From contig NZ_JACVUP010000007.1 of the NCBI RefSeq assembly GCF_016625195.1, forward strand, positions 62,001 through 126,000: DNA of 64,000 nucleotides. Reading direction: 5' to 3'. The position numbers and the translations under genes are program-made. Every line of letters begins with the position of its first letter. Position 1 is the stretch's first letter. This DNA is from Erwinia sp. S63 (lineage in GTDB: Bacteria; Pseudomonadota; Gammaproteobacteria; Enterobacterales; Enterobacteriaceae). The notes beneath the pieces are model-generated. The model saw only the letters and a program-made list of their open reading frames with translations. It was not told where the DNA came from and did not search any database. This document shows, piece by piece, positions 53,748 to 64,000 of this stretch.

Positions 53748-55598
53748 TTAAGCGCTGGTGTCGAACAGGCGGGCGTCGCGCAGCAGGTGATCGTTGCCAC
53801 GACGGCGGGTGAAACCGCTGCGGTCGAAGAATTCCAGAATCTGTACCGCGATTTTACGCCCGGTACCGAGCTGATTGCGGAAATCGGCGGCGCTGGTACT
53901 GCCACCGTTGGCATCCCGCTGGCGAATCAGATCGGCGAAGATCTGGATCTGGTCGCTGCGATAGTAGCGATCGCGCACGATCGCCGTGATATGACCGAGG
54001 CGCGCGGCGGTGAGCAGCAGGCTGCGAATGGTTTCTTCATCTTGCTGGGTGGCCAGTGCGATGTCGCGTACCCATAGCGGCTGGTCACTGAACAGTGGGC
54101 CGACCTGCTGCCACAGCGTTTCTTCCTGGGGATTGAAGCGCGGTTCGAAATCAGGCAAATGCAGCCACCCTTGCCGCTGCTGCAACTGGCCTTGCGAAAG
54201 TAACCGGTCGATCAGTGCGATAACCTGCTCCGGAGGCTGGTGTGGCAGTGCCACACGGCGCAAGCGATCTCGTCCGATGCCCGGCACTTCAGGATGCTGC
54301 TGATGAAACGCAGTGAGTGCCTCCAGCAGACGCTGCTGCCAGGCCGCAGCCTGCTCAGCGGCCATCAAGGCGCTGCCGAGCCGCACGGGCGCAACCTTGC
54401 CCAGCAGATTGGTGAGTGCATCGTCACTTAGCTGGCGTGCCCAACTCAGCTCGGCCATGTAGACGGGTTGCTGTATCAGATGCGCGTGCAGGCTGGCTTC
54501 ATCGGTTTCGGCTGCTGCCAGCTGTTGCAACCAGCCGAGATAATCAGGATGGCGCTTGCCGCGTTTCTTGCTGTTCAGCAGCAGCACACGTCCGCCGCCG
54601 AGTGTCTGCTGTGCATTGCTGTCGCGGATAATCAGCCGATCGTTTTCCGCCAGCCACAGCGGCTCGCTGAGCACCAGTTCCGCCATTTCACCTGCAATCA
54701 GATTCAGTCGCCCGGTGGTATGGCTGGCGGCATGATGAAGATGCACCGGTTGCGACGGGGTTTTTAACGGGTGCAGCAAACGCAGCGCCACGATCAGTCG
54801 CTGAGTGCCTGTGGGTTGCGCTTGCGCCAGCAGCCAGTCTCCGCGCGCAATCTGGTCTTTCTCCACATCGCCGACGATATTCAGCGCAATTCGTTCTCCG
54901 GCCTGCGCACGCGACACTGACTGATTCTGCGCATGCAGCGAACGCACGCGCACCGGCAAATTGAGGCGGCTGAGCCACAACGTATCCCCTACGCTGACTT
55001 CCCCCGCCAGGGCAGTGCCAGTGACCACTAATCCGCTGCCTTTGAGGGTAAACGCGCGATCAATGGCAAGGCGGAAGCGGCGGCCAGTGTCGACATCCGG
55101 TGCGCGCAGTTCACTCAGGTGCTGACGCAGCGCGTCGATGCCTTGCTGGGTGGTACTGCTGGTGACAAATTGCGGTACTGCCAGCCAGCCCAGTTGCTGC
55201 GTCAACTCCGCCACCTGATGCTGCACTTCAGCGATGCGTGCGGCGTCGACGCGATCCGCTTTGGTCAAGGCCACGCTAAGCGGAGGTTGCCCGGCCAGGC
55301 TCAGTAGTTGCAGATGTTCACGCGTTTGCGGCATCACGCCGTCGTCGCAGGCTACCACTAGTAGCGCATGGTGAATGCCGCCAATACCCGCCAGCATATT
55401 GGCGAGGAATTTCTCGTGTCCTGGCACATCGATAAAGCCCACAGCGCGGCCATCCGGTTGCGGCCAGTAGGCATAGCCAAGATCGATGGTCATGCCGCGC
55501 CGTTTCTCCTCGGGCAGGCGATCGGCATCGACACCGGTTAACGCCTGCAGTAGCGCGGTTTTGCCGTGATCGACGTGTCCAGCGGTGGCGATTATCAT
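53748..55598 (-). CDS. selB: Selenocysteine-specific elongation factor SelB
   Basis: 616 residues. N-terminal EF-Tu-like GTPase: GHVDHGKT (7-14), [12 protein letters not shown]; then translation-factor barrels and four C-terminal winged helices that bind the SECIS hairpin (end [28 protein letters not shown]). It delivers Sec-tRNA-Sec to UGA codons such as that in fdoG here. It overlaps the selA stop by four bases. Confidence 0.97.
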   Translation of the reverse strand: MIIATAGHVDHGKTALLQALTGVDADRLPEEKRRGMTIDLGYAYWPQPDGRAVGFIDVPGHEKFLANMLAGIGGIHHALLVVACDDGVMPQTREHLQLLSLAGQPPLSVALTKADRVDAARIAEVQHQVAELTQQLGWLAVPQFVTSSTTQQGIDALRQHLSELRAPDVDTGRRFRLAIDRAFTLKGSGLVVTGTALAGEVSVGDTLWLSRLNLPVRVRSLHAQNQSVSRAQAGERIALNIVGDVEKDQIARGDWLLAQAQPTGTQRLIVALRLLHPLKTPSQPVHLHHAASHTTGRLNLIAGEMAELVLSEPLWLAENDRLIIRDSNAQQTLGGGRVLLLNSKKRGKRHPDYLGWLQQLAAAETDEASLHAHLIQQPVYMAELSWARQLSDDALTNLLGKVAPVRLGSALMAAEQAAAWQQRLLEALTAFHQQHPEVPGIGRDRLRRVALPHQPPEQVIALIDRLLSQGQLQQRQGWLHLPDFEPRFNPQEETLWQQVGPLFSDQPLWVRDIALATQQDEETIRSLLLTAARLGHITAIVRDRYYRSDQIQIFADLIRQRDANGGSTSAADFRNQLGTGRKIAVQILEFFDRSGFTRRRGNDHLLRDARLFDTSA

Positions 55599-56974
55599 GC
55601 GGTTAAGGTCCGTATCAGCGCCGCTTCATCTTCAAGGCAGCGTAAATCCAGCCACAGTTTGCCTTCCTGGATGCGGCCGATCACCGGTTGTGACAATGCA
55701 CGCCAGCGTTGCGCCAGTGCATCCAGCGAGCTGCCGTGAGAGTCACGTGGGCTAAAGGTGATGGCAAAACTGGGTAAGCGCTCAATCGGCAGCGATCCGC
55801 TGCCGATTTGTGACGAACAAGCGGCAATACTGACCGAAAATTCAGCGTCATACGCTTTTTCTAGCGCAGGCATCAGCCGCTCTGCCTGCTGCAAAATCTC
55901 ATGCGGCGGTCGTGTCAGCAGGCGCAGGGTAGGCAGCGCCTCTCGCAAAGTTTCCGGTTGGCGATAAAGCTGCAAAGTGGCTTCCAGCGCCGCCAGCGTC
56001 ATTTTATCGACGCGTAAGGCTCGCTTGAGCGGATGCTGTTGCAGCCGATCGATAAGTGCCTGTTTGCCGACGATAATCCCCGCTTGCGGGCCGCCCAGTA
56101 GTTTATCGCCGGAAAAACTCACCAGATCCACGCCTGCGGCAATCAGCTGCTGCGGCATCGGTTCGGCAGGTAAATTAAAAGCGGTCATGTCGATAAGCGA
56201 GCCGCTGCCCAAATCGGTGATCACTGGCAGCTGATGCTCCGCCGCCAACGCCACCAGTTCGGCTTCCGCGACCGCATGAGTGAAGCCCTGAATCTGGTAG
56301 TTGCTGGTGTGCACCTTCATCAGCAAGCCGGTGTGGTCGCTGATAGCCGCTCGATAATCTTTTAGATGGGTGCGATTAGTGGTGCCGACTTCAACCAGCT
56401 GGCAACCCGCCTGGCGCATCACATCAGGAATGCGGAACGCGCCGCCGATCTCCACCAGCTCACCGCGTGAAACAATCACTTCACGACCCGGCGCCAGTGC
56501 GGCCAGCATCAGTAACACGGCGGCGGCATTGTTGTTCACGATACAGGCCGCTTCTGCGCCAGTGAGTTCACACAGCAGTGCACTCACCGCACGATCGCGA
56601 TGACCACGCGACGCATCATCCAGCGCATACTCCAGCGTCACCGGCTGGCGCAAACAGGCTGTGACCGCCTCAATTGCGCTATCGCTTAACTGGGCGCGGC
56701 CCAAATTGGTGTGCAGCACGGTGCCGGTGAGATTGAACACCGGACGCAGTGCGCTCTGCTGCTGCTGTTGCGCGCGGCGTTGCGCTTCTTCTGGCCAGTT
56801 AAGATGCCAGCTGGGTAAAGTTTGATGCTGTTGAATATGGGTGCGTGCATCTTGCTGCATCGCCCGCAGCTGGCGGGTGGTAAACGCGGTGCCGGATTGC
56901 ATCAGCAGCGGCTGCAAAGCGGGATCGCGCAGCAGGCTGTCGATAGCAGGCAGTTGCGAGTAGAGAGTTTTCAT
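55595..56974 (-). CDS. selA: L-seryl-tRNA(Sec) selenium transferase SelA
   Basis: 459 residues (463 in E. coli). [18 protein letters not shown], the PLP-binding K291 in [15 protein letters not shown], and [10 protein letters not shown] identify SelA, which converts Ser-tRNA-Sec to Sec-tRNA-Sec with selenophosphate. The frame is open to 57070 but the conserved start [12 protein letters not shown] gives 56974, nine bases after the yibF stop, with a weak ribosome site. Confidence 0.96.
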   Translation of the reverse strand: MKTLYSQLPAIDSLLRDPALQPLLMQSGTAFTTRQLRAMQQDARTHIQQHQTLPSWHLNWPEEAQRRAQQQQQSALRPVFNLTGTVLHTNLGRAQLSDSAIEAVTACLRQPVTLEYALDDASRGHRDRAVSALLCELTGAEAACIVNNNAAAVLLMLAALAPGREVIVSRGELVEIGGAFRIPDVMRQAGCQLVEVGTTNRTHLKDYRAAISDHTGLLMKVHTSNYQIQGFTHAVAEAELVALAAEHQLPVITDLGSGSLIDMTAFNLPAEPMPQQLIAAGVDLVSFSGDKLLGGPQAGIIVGKQALIDRLQQHPLKRALRVDKMTLAALEATLQLYRQPETLREALPTLRLLTRPPHEILQQAERLMPALEKAYDAEFSVSIAACSSQIGSGSLPIERLPSFAITFSPRDSHGSSLDALAQRWRALSQPVIGRIQEGKLWLDLRCLEDEAALIRTLTA

Positions 56975-56982
56975 TATCTGAC

Positions 56983-57594
56983 TTAGCTGGAAGGCGGAAC
57001 GGTGCGGGCAAAACTCTCCCGCGCAAACATCGTATCGGCCAGCTTGATCAACGCCGGGCGATTCACGCACCAGTTAGGCAGCACGCGGCGGAAGTTGAGA
57101 TAACCAATCATGCAGCCGGTGGCGATATCGGCCAGATTGAGCGTACCGCTATTTAACAGTTCACCCTGGGCCGCCGCCGTTTCCAGCGCATCCAACCCAC
57201 GCAAAATTTTCTCGCGATTGCGCATTAGCACTTCTTCGGATTGCTGATCGCCGGGACGCATTTGCTCGCGCACAATCATCACTGCGGCATCGTTGATGCC
57301 ATCGGCGAGCTTTTCCAGCTGACGTACCTGCAGAGCGAGCAGGGCGTCATCCGGCAACAGAGCAGGGGCGTCACCGCGTAGCTCAATCACCTGGGCGATA
57401 ATGGAAGAATCAAACCAGGTGAGATGGTTATCGTCTACCAGTGCAGGCACTTTACCCAGCGGGTTGTAGTGCGGCACGTGGCTGTCTTCCACCCAAGGCG
57501 ACTGGTTAACAAATTCGAACACCAGGCCTTTTTCCAACAGGATCACCGAGATTTTGCGGACAAAAGGGCTGGTGTAGCTGCCAATCAGTTTCAT
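56983..57594 (-). CDS. yibF: Glutathione S-transferase family protein YibF
   Basis: 203 residues: thioredoxin-like N-terminal domain ([43 protein letters not shown]) and all-helical C-terminal domain. It matches E. coli YibF, which also adjoins selAB. Its role is unknown. AAGGAA precedes the ATG at 57594. Confidence 0.92.
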   Translation of the reverse strand: MKLIGSYTSPFVRKISVILLEKGLVFEFVNQSPWVEDSHVPHYNPLGKVPALVDDNHLTWFDSSIIAQVIELRGDAPALLPDDALLALQVRQLEKLADGINDAAVMIVREQMRPGDQQSEEVLMRNREKILRGLDALETAAAQGELLNSGTLNLADIATGCMIGYLNFRRVLPNWCVNRPALIKLADTMFARESFARTVPPSS

Positions 57595-57632
57595 CAGGCG
57601 TTTCCTTTGCGACAGTGATAAGTACACAAATT

Positions 57633-57698
57633 GTAGCGGCGCGCTTTATCGCGCGTTGTTGTCTGGCTCAAAAACAGCGCGATAAATCGTGCCGCTAC
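57633..57698. repeat. REP-like inverted repeat between fdhE and yibF
   Basis: 22-base arms (57633-57654 and 57677-57698) pair with two mismatches around a 22-base spacer; the core is GCGCGATAAATCG...GCCGCTAC. A related single arm occurs at 40442-40462. It lies between genes transcribed in the same direction. Confidence 0.7.
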
Positions 57699-57724
57699 CC
57701 TTCGTAGGAAAGCTGAAATTGTGC

Positions 57725-58651
57725 TTAATCCCCAGGGAACATAAACGGATTCAAGCTGCTACGCGCAAAGCCTTCCTGCTCCATCCGCGCATCCAGCACC
57801 AGCGAGGCCAAATCATCGGCCACCGGTTCCACCGCCGGATCTTTCTCCTGATACAGCATCTTCAGATAGGTGCCACAGTCGCCACAGCTTTCGGCTTTCA
57901 CCGCGGCTTTTTCGCTGTCGAGTGACCAGTAGTGCAGGTCGCGGGTTTGCTCGCAGTTGGAGCACTTGCTGCGCACCACATACCATTCACTTTCACACAG
58001 ATTACAGTGTAGATAACGCAGCCCCTGCTGGCCCACATCCATATGTACCACGCTGGTGACGGGTACGCTGGCGCACACCGGGCAGAATTGACGATGCTCA
58101 CCGTATTCTGCACGGGCTTTGCCAGGGATCAGCGCTGCCATCTGCGCCCAATAGATCGAAAGCGCTGCCCAAATAAACGGGGATTTATCGCTACTGACTT
58201 GCGCAAAATCGCCCTCCAGTAGTGCGCTGGCCAGGCCTTCCAGCTCGGAAGAAGAGGCTTTCTCCAGGTTCTCCAGCACCGCCAATGCCTGGCCGCTCAT
58301 CTCGGGCTTCAGCTCGGCAATCAGCGAATGCAGCAGACGCTGCCAGTGGGCATCGCGGGGGTAGGTGTGGATATCGAGCGGAGGTTTACCCTGTTCGGCG
58401 CTTTCGGCTAAACGCTGGCGCAAATCGAGTTGCAGTGGATGATCGTACAGCACGATGTCTTGCGCCTGCGCGATCACCGCAGCAAAGCGCAGATAATCGC
58501 CCAGTGGATTCTTCGCGGCCAGCTCACGTAAACGTGCCGCACGGCGGCTGTACAGATTTTTCAGCCGAGGGAAAAGCAGCGGCGGAACCTGTTCCGCCGT
58601 GTTTTTTTCGCCTTTCTCCAGCTGGTCCTGCGGGATAATGCGAATACTCAT
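57725..58651 (-). CDS. fdhE: Formate dehydrogenase accessory protein FdhE
   Basis: 308 residues with the FdhE series of four CxxC pairs in the C-terminal half (CPVC, CNLC, CSNC, CGDC), a rubredoxin-like iron site. FdhE assists assembly of the membrane formate dehydrogenases FdnG and FdoG. Its ATG overlaps the fdoI stop (TGATG). Confidence 0.95.
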   Translation of the reverse strand: MSIRIIPQDQLEKGEKNTAEQVPPLLFPRLKNLYSRRAARLRELAAKNPLGDYLRFAAVIAQAQDIVLYDHPLQLDLRQRLAESAEQGKPPLDIHTYPRDAHWQRLLHSLIAELKPEMSGQALAVLENLEKASSSELEGLASALLEGDFAQVSSDKSPFIWAALSIYWAQMAALIPGKARAEYGEHRQFCPVCASVPVTSVVHMDVGQQGLRYLHCNLCESEWYVVRSKCSNCEQTRDLHYWSLDSEKAAVKAESCGDCGTYLKMLYQEKDPAVEPVADDLASLVLDARMEQEGFARSSLNPFMFPGD

Positions 58652-59292
58652 CAGGGACGTTTTTCCTGTTGTGTTTGGCGTTGGCGCTGCTCACGATACC
58701 AGCGTGGATGATGTTTCTTCGCCCACGCGGCCGGCACCCAGCCCTCAACCATGGCAGTAATGGTGCCTTTGACCCACAGGGCCGCGTAGATATGCACCAT
58801 AATCACCACGATCAATGCCACAGCTGAGACCGAATGCACCACCAAAGCGGCGCGAATCAGCGGAATCGCAAAGGCACCTGCAAAGTAAGGACGCCAGATA
58901 ACCACTCCGCTCGCCAGCAGCAAGACTAAGCTGATGATAGCAGCCCAGAACACACACTTCTGCCCGAAGTTGTATTTGCCGGTATCACCCACCTCTTCAT
59001 TGCGGACGATCTTATTGATGTTTTTCGCCCAGATCAGGTCTTCGCGATTAATCAGATTCTGTTTCCAGTAGCGCAAAAACATGATCAGAAAAGCAGCAAA
59101 CATCACCACGCCAACAAACGGATGCAGGATGCGCGCCAGTTGTGGCGTGCCCAGCACGTGCATCAGCCAGTTAAACGAGGGGAAGAAGAAACCCAGCCCA
59201 CTTAGGGCCGCCAGAACAAAACAGAACGCGACAATCCAGTGATTGATGCGTTCCGGTGCGCTATAGCGCACCAGACGATCGCGCTTTTTCAT
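58651..59292 (-). CDS. fdoI: Formate dehydrogenase-O cytochrome b556 subunit FdoI
   Basis: 213 residues, four membrane segments, with haem-ligand histidines in the usual places ([39 protein letters not shown]). It passes electrons from FdoH to quinone in the inner membrane. It overlaps fdoH by four bases. Confidence 0.95.
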   Translation of the reverse strand: MKKRDRLVRYSAPERINHWIVAFCFVLAALSGLGFFFPSFNWLMHVLGTPQLARILHPFVGVVMFAAFLIMFLRYWKQNLINREDLIWAKNINKIVRNEEVGDTGKYNFGQKCVFWAAIISLVLLLASGVVIWRPYFAGAFAIPLIRAALVVHSVSAVALIVVIMVHIYAALWVKGTITAMVEGWVPAAWAKKHHPRWYREQRQRQTQQEKRP

Positions 59293-60188
59293 TCTTCGCG
59301 CCCCTCTTTTTCGTGCAGGTTGTCTTCCTCATCTTCCACCCGGTTCGGCCCGACGCCAACATAGTGGAATATCGAGGCAGCAAAGGTGGCGGCGAAACCG
59401 ATGGCCGCCAGCGGTTTCCAGATGCCTTTCCAGAAGGTGACCGCCGGACTGATGCTCGGGTTTTCTGGCAAACCGTGATACAGCTGCGGTTTATCAGCAT
59501 GATGCAGCACGTACATGACATGCGTGCCGCCGACGCCTTCCGGATCGTATAACCCGGCATTGGCATAACCGCGCGAGTTCAACTCCGCCACGCGTTCACC
59601 CGCCAGCGCCTGCATATCGGTTTTACTGCCGAAATGAATCGCGCCGGTCGGGCAGGTTTTCACACAGGCGGGTTCCTGACCGACATTGACACGATCGACG
59701 CACAGTGTGCATTTATACACGCGGTTGTCGTCTTTATTCAGACGCGGCACGTCAAATGGACAGCCGGCAATGCAGTAGCCGCAGCCAATGCACTGTTCCG
59801 ACTGAAAATCGACGATGCCGTTGGCGTACTGAATGATCGCGCCTTCGGACGGACAGGCTTTCAGGCAGCCGGGATCGGCGCAGTGCATGCAGCCATCCTT
59901 GCGAATCAGCCACTCTAACTTGCCGTGCTCTTCCACTTCTGAAAAGCGCATCACCGTCCAGGATTTGGCGGTCAAATCCGCTGGGTTGTCATACACCCCA
60001 ACGTTATGCCCGACTTCATCGCGGATGTCGTTCCACTCTGAACACGCCACCTGGCAAGCTTTGCAGCCGATGCAGGTGGTGACGTCGATCAGCTTCGCCA
60101 CCTCCTGCTGATGATTACGCGCCTGCGGGGCAGGCGTGAAACCATTGGTGGCGGAGCGGCGGATAATGTCTTGCGATTGATAAGCCAT
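59289..60188 (-). CDS. fdoH: Formate dehydrogenase-O iron-sulfur subunit FdoH
   Basis: 299 residues with four [4Fe-4S] cysteine clusters ([38 protein letters not shown]...CVKTCP) and a C-terminal membrane helix ([18 protein letters not shown]). It links the FdoG active site to FdoI on the periplasmic side. It starts 10 bp after fdoG. Confidence 0.96.
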   Translation of the reverse strand: MAYQSQDIIRRSATNGFTPAPQARNHQQEVAKLIDVTTCIGCKACQVACSEWNDIRDEVGHNVGVYDNPADLTAKSWTVMRFSEVEEHGKLEWLIRKDGCMHCADPGCLKACPSEGAIIQYANGIVDFQSEQCIGCGYCIAGCPFDVPRLNKDDNRVYKCTLCVDRVNVGQEPACVKTCPTGAIHFGSKTDMQALAGERVAELNSRGYANAGLYDPEGVGGTHVMYVLHHADKPQLYHGLPENPSISPAVTFWKGIWKPLAAIGFAATFAASIFHYVGVGPNRVEDEEDNLHEKEGREE

Positions 60189-60198
60189 CTACGTTCTC

Positions 60199-63100
60199 CT
60201 ACACCTTCTCAACGTTAACCAGGAACGCCTTAAACTCCGGCGTTTGCGTGTTGGCATCACCGACAAACGGCGTCAGGGTATTCGCGATAAAGCCTTTCTT
60301 CGCAATGCCCTGATAACCCCAGTGAATCGGAATGCCGATGGTATCGACGGTTTTGCCATCCACATCGAGCGGACGCAGGCGTTTGGTGACCACCGCTTTG
60401 GCTTTGATGTAGCCGCGATTGGAGCTGACTTTCACCGTATCGCCCTGCACGATGCCCAGCTTATTGGCCAGCTTCTCGCCAATCTCCACGAACTGCTCCG
60501 GCTGCGCGATGGCATTAAGCAGCGCGTGTTTGGTCCAGTAGTGGAAATGCTCGGTGAGACGATAAGTGGTGCCGACATACGGGAACTGCTCGGCTTTCCC
60601 CATCGATGCCAGATCGTCTTTGAACACGCGTGCTGCCGGGTTCGAAATGACGTTCGGGTGCAGTGGGTTAGTACCGAGTGGCGTTTCAAACGGCTCGTAG
60701 TGTTCCGGGAACGGACCTTCAGCCATTTTGTCGAGGGCAAACAGGCGGCCCATGCCTTCTGGCTGCATGATAAACGGCCCGACGTTGCTACCCGGTGCGG
60801 CGGCGCTGTAGTCCGGAATGTCCATGCCGCCCCATTTGCTGCCATCCCACTTGAGGATCTGCCGTTTCGGATCCCACGGATTGCCCTGCGGATCGGCCGA
60901 TGCGCGGTTGTAGAGGATGCGACGGTTGAGCGGCCATGCCCAACTCCAGTTCAGCGTGTTGCCCAATCCACTCGGATCGGTGTTATCACGCCGCGCCATC
61001 TGGTTGCCGTCCGGCGTCCAGCTGCCTGCGAAAATCCAGCAACCGCTGCTGGTGGTGCCGTCATCTTTCAACTGCGCAAAGCTGCTGAGCTGCTGGCCTT
61101 TTTTCACCAGCAACGTGCCTTTGTCATCGAACAGATCTGCCAGCGCTTTGCCGTTGCTCTCCATCGCCACTTCTTCCGACGCCGGGTTATCAGGCGTCTG
61201 GTAGTTCCAGGTCATGTTCAGCACCTGCTCCGGCAATGCACCGCCTTCGCTGGCGTACATTTCGCGCAGACGGCTGTAAATGCCCGAGAGGATTTCGCCA
61301 TCGTTCAGCGCTTCGCCCGGCGCATCCTGACCTTTGAAGTGCCACTGCAGCCAGCGCCCGGAGTTGACGATCGAGCCGTTCTCTTCGGCAAAGCAGGTGG
61401 AGGGCAGGCGGAACACTTCGGTCTGAATCTTCGCCGGATCGACATCGTTAAACTCGCCGTGGTTTTGCCAGAAGGTCGAGGTTTCGGTGTTGAGTGGGTC
61501 GATGGTCACCAGGAACTTGAGTTTCGACAGCGAATCGATCACTTTGCGTTTGTTCGGGAACGAGGCCACCGGGTTAAAGCCCTGGCAAAGATAGCCATTC
61601 ACTTTGCCCTGCGACATCATCTCGAAATACTGCAAGACGTCGTAGCCTTTGTCCCACTTCGGCAACCAGTCAAAGCCCCAGCTGTTCTCGGCCTGCGCTT
61701 TGTCGCCAAAGAAGGCTTTCATCATGCTGACAAAGAATTTCGGGTAGTTACCCCAGTAGTTCACCTGGCCGGGTAGCGTTGGTTTCGGCGTGTTGGCCGC
61801 GAGATAGGTTTGCAGATCGGTCTGTTTCTCCGAAGGCAGCGTCATGTAACCCGGCAAACTCTGCGACAGCAGGCCGAGGTCGGTGAGCCCCTGAATATTG
61901 GAGTGACCGCGCAATGCATTCACACCGCCGCCCGCCATACCCATATTGCCGAGCAGCAGCTGGATCATCGCCATGGTGCGAATGTTTTGCGCGCCGACCG
62001 AGTGCTGCGTCCAGCCGAGCGCATACAGGAATGAGGTGGTGCGGTCGCGCGCGCTGGTTTCACCGATCAGCTCGCAGACGTGCAGGAAGTCCTCTTTCGG
62101 CGTGCCGCAGATGCGTGACACCATTTCTGGCGTGTAGCGGCTGACGTGTTGCTTCAGCAGATTCCACACACAGCGTGGATGTTGCAGGCTGTCATCACGT
62201 TTGGCAAAGCCGTCATCGCCCAGTTCATAGTTCCAGCTGGTTTTATCGTATTTGCGATTTTCGTCATCGTAGCCGCTGAACAGGCCCTCATCGAAATGAT
62301 AATCCTCGCGCACAATCAGGCTGGCGTTGGTGTACGCCTGCACATATTCATGCTGGATTTTGTCATTTTGCAGCAGCCACAGCAGCACACCCGACAGGAA
62401 AGCAATGTCGGTGCCGGAACGAATCGGCGTGTAAAAGTCTGCCACCGATGCCGTACGCGTGAAGCGCGGATCGATAACAATCAATTTGGCTTTATTGTGA
62501 ATCTTGGCTTCCATCGCCCAGCGGAATCCCACAGGATGCGCTTCAGCGGCGTTGCCACCCATCACAACGATCAGATTGGCATTACGGATGTCGACCCAGT
62601 GGTTGGTCATCGCACCGCGACCAAATGTTGGAGCAAGACTTGCTACCGTTGGTCCGTGTCAAACGCGTGCCTGGTTGTCGACCGCTAACATGCCGAGCGA
62701 TCGGGTAAATTTCTGGGTTAAGTAGCCGGTTTCGTTGCTGGATGCGGAGGCACACAGCATGCCTGAAGACAGCCAGCGGTTGACGGTAACACCCGCGGCG
62801 TTTTGCGCGATAAAGTTGGCGTCACGGTCGGCTTTCAGCAGTTTCGCGATACGGTCAAAGGCATCGTCCCAGCTGATGCGCTGCCATTTATCGGAGCCTG
62901 GCGCGCGGTATTCGGGGTAGTGCAGGCGGCTTTCACTGTGGACAAAATCCAGCAGGCCAGCGCCTTTGGGGCACAATGCACCACGACTCACCGGATGATC
63001 CGGATCGCCTTCAATGTGAAAAATGGTCTCTTTGGCGTTTTTCGCGCCGTCACCGAGGCTGTACATTAACAAGCCACAGCCCACTGAGCAGTAGGTGCAG

Positions 63101-63246
63101 GTGTTACGGGTTTCGCGGGCACGCAGCAGCTTGTACTGTCGCGTTTCCGCCAGCGCCACCTCTGGCGTGAAGCCGAGGAGTGCTGCCGATGTCCCTGCCA
63201 TACCGCCAGCACAGATTTTGAAGAATTTTCTTCGGCTGACGTTCAT
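60199..63246 (-). CDS. fdoG: Formate dehydrogenase-O major subunit FdoG, selenoprotein (UGA = Sec)
   Basis: 1015 residues when the in-frame TGA at 62659-62661 is read as selenocysteine (1016 in E. coli). A Tat signal (VSRRKFFKICAGG) and a [4Fe-4S] site (CTYCSVGCG...CPKGAG) lead to Sec196 in NQARV-U-HGPTVAS; Sec coordinates Mo in the bis-MGD centre, with H197 next to it. The rest of the molybdopterin domain follows without a break. AAGGA sits 7 bp before the ATG at 63246. The complex oxidises formate in the periplasm and gives electrons to quinone. It must not be annotated as two pieces or a pseudogene. Confidence 0.97.
62630..62647 (-). promoter_or_regulatory. SECIS element of fdoG
   Basis: Eleven bases after the UGA codon the mRNA folds as GG, bulged U, AGCAA, loop GUC, UUGCU, CC. 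The bulged U and the GU of the apical loop are the features SelB needs, and the spacing equals that of E. coli fdhF. Confidence 0.9.
62659..62661 (-). other. Selenocysteine codon (TGA) of fdoG
   Basis: The frame before it ends NQARV and after it continues HGPTVASLAPTFGRG, both FdoG sequence, so the TGA is a sense codon. Confidence 0.97.
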
Positions 63247-63507
63247 GGTTAATCCTTGAGTCGACATTGCTACAATTTGCCTGCGTCGTGCGTATTGTCG
63301 CTGCGTGGCCTGCGCCCATTCGTTCCCGTCGCTTGCTGGTGTAAGCTCCCGGCTTGAATGGGTTTACTGCCTTGCCACAATCCGCATGACGGGCAAAATT
63401 TTTTGTGATGCGTTGGGCCGAGGTTCACAATGACCCAACTAATAGTGTGAGAATAGCAGCGAAATAATACCACTGCTTTAATGTGGTTGTTGTCCGAGGC
63501 GAGCAAA

Positions 63508-64000
63508 GTGAAAGTTAAAGCACAGGAAAGTCATCAGAGTGTGAGTGAGATCTCAGGCGCAGTGCAGGCGCAGGTACGTCAGCGGCGTGATATCAGCACG
63601 GCGGAAACCGACTGGCTGGCACAAGAGGTGCCGATCGCGCTGGTGTATAACGGCATTTCCCATGTGGTGATGATGGCCACGCCCAACGATCTCGAGGCGT
63701 TTGCGCTCGGATTCTCGCTCTCGGAAGGCATCATCGATAAACCGGATGAGATCTTCGGCATGGATGTGGTGCCAGGCTGCAACGGCATTGAAGTGCAGAT
63801 CGAACTCTCCAGCCGCCGCTTTATGGCGCTGAAAGAGCAGCGCCGTGCCATGGCGGGCAGAACGGGCTGTGGCGTATGCGGCGTGGAACAACTCGACCAG
63901 ATTGGTAAGCCGCTGCAGCCGTTGCCGTTTACCCAAACCTTCGATCTGGCAAACCTCGATAGCGGGCTGGCGCAACTGCGCAATTACCAACCGATCGGCA
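63508..64000 (+). CDS. fdhD: Formate dehydrogenase accessory sulfurtransferase FdhD, 5' part (3' end outside window)
   Basis: The frame from GTG 63508 is open to the right edge (164 residues). [37 protein letters not shown] and the sulfur-relay motif [13 protein letters not shown] identify FdhD, which passes sulfur from IscS to the Mo cofactor of formate dehydrogenases. GAGG precedes the GTG; an in-frame ATG at 63481 has no ribosome site. It is divergent from fdoG across 261 bp that hold both promoters. Confidence 0.95.
   Translation, partial: MKVKAQESHQSVSEISGAVQAQVRQRRDISTAETDWLAQEVPIALVYNGISHVVMMATPNDLEAFALGFSLSEGIIDKPDEIFGMDVVPGCNGIEVQIELSSRRFMALKEQRRAMAGRTGCGVCGVEQLDQIGKPLQPLPFTQTFDLANLDSGLAQLRNYQPIG

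Noticed and set aside
62610-62680. fdoG looks split into two frames, like a pseudogene or frameshift
   Set aside because: Both parts are in the same frame, the only interruption is TGA at the Sec position, a SECIS follows at the right distance and selA, selB and selC are present.
1-64000. CRISPR arrays, insertion sequences, prophage or integrase at selC
   Set aside because: No regularly spaced repeats, transposase or integrase motifs were seen; although selC is a common island site, xylR follows directly on one side and only ordinary regulators on the other.

Overview
The window looks like an enterobacterial chromosome, most probably Erwiniaceae (Pantoea/Erwinia-like). IbpA, AvtA, GhrB-type reductase, YiaD, Tag, DnaT/DnaC, XylABFGHR, WecH, GlyQS, SelAB, YibF, FdoGHI-FdhE and FdhD all read as close relatives of the E. 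coli proteins, while a 2-ketogluconate (kgu/ptxS) operon, several accessory catabolic operons and a small biosynthetic cluster are added. This is a judgement from remembered protein sequences; no database search was possible.

Layout. 1-400: 3' end of ibpA and its terminator. 412-7768: a six-gene minus-strand operon (PP-loop ATPase, ATP-grasp ligase, class II glutamine amidotransferase, 2OG-Fe(II) oxygenase, YbaK-type tRNA editing protein, EamA exporter) with a divergent MocR regulator; it looks like an undescribed pathway for a modified amino acid or dipeptide. 7912-16044: a small membrane protein, avtA, the kguE-kguK-kguT-kguD operon with ptxS and a PtxS-like palindrome, and a second LacI-family repressor. 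16053-23657: yiaD, tag, an outer-membrane barrel protein, dnaT-dnaC, a ROK regulator, a sugar porter and a GntR/IdnR-like repressor. 23685-27264: an AT-richer surface-polysaccharide patch (acyltransferase, EpsG/Wzy-like protein, secreted esterase). 27336-29576: Rrf2 and two AraC regulators plus a small membrane protein. 29840-29934: selC (tRNA-Sec). 29996-38061: the complete xylose regulon, xylFGH-xylR divergent from xylAB. 38290-40202: GlxA-type regulator and wecH. 40519-49714: a nine-gene minus-strand catabolic operon (RidA, 2-hydroxyacid dehydrogenase, amino-acid-type ABC importer with fused permease-ATPase, FMN alpha-hydroxyacid-oxidase homologue, periplasmic-binding-fold protein without signal peptide, dihydroorotase-like hydrolase, GntR/FCD regulator, enolase-superfamily enzyme), preceded by two GTATAC-centred operators. 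50057-53047: glyQS, followed by a ParD/ParE toxin-antitoxin pair. 53748-64000: selB, selA, yibF, fdhE, fdoI, fdoH, fdoG (with in-frame UGA and SECIS) and the start of divergent fdhD.

How it works together. The right end is a self-contained selenocysteine and formate dehydrogenase block: SelA charges tRNA-Sec (selC, in the same window), SelB delivers it to the UGA in fdoG, FdoGHI oxidises formate, and FdhE and FdhD are its maturation factors. The xyl and kgu operons are sugar or sugar-acid pathways, each with its own regulator. The two accessory systems, at 412-7768 and 40519-49714, are the parts I cannot match to a described pathway and are the main targets of the hunt.
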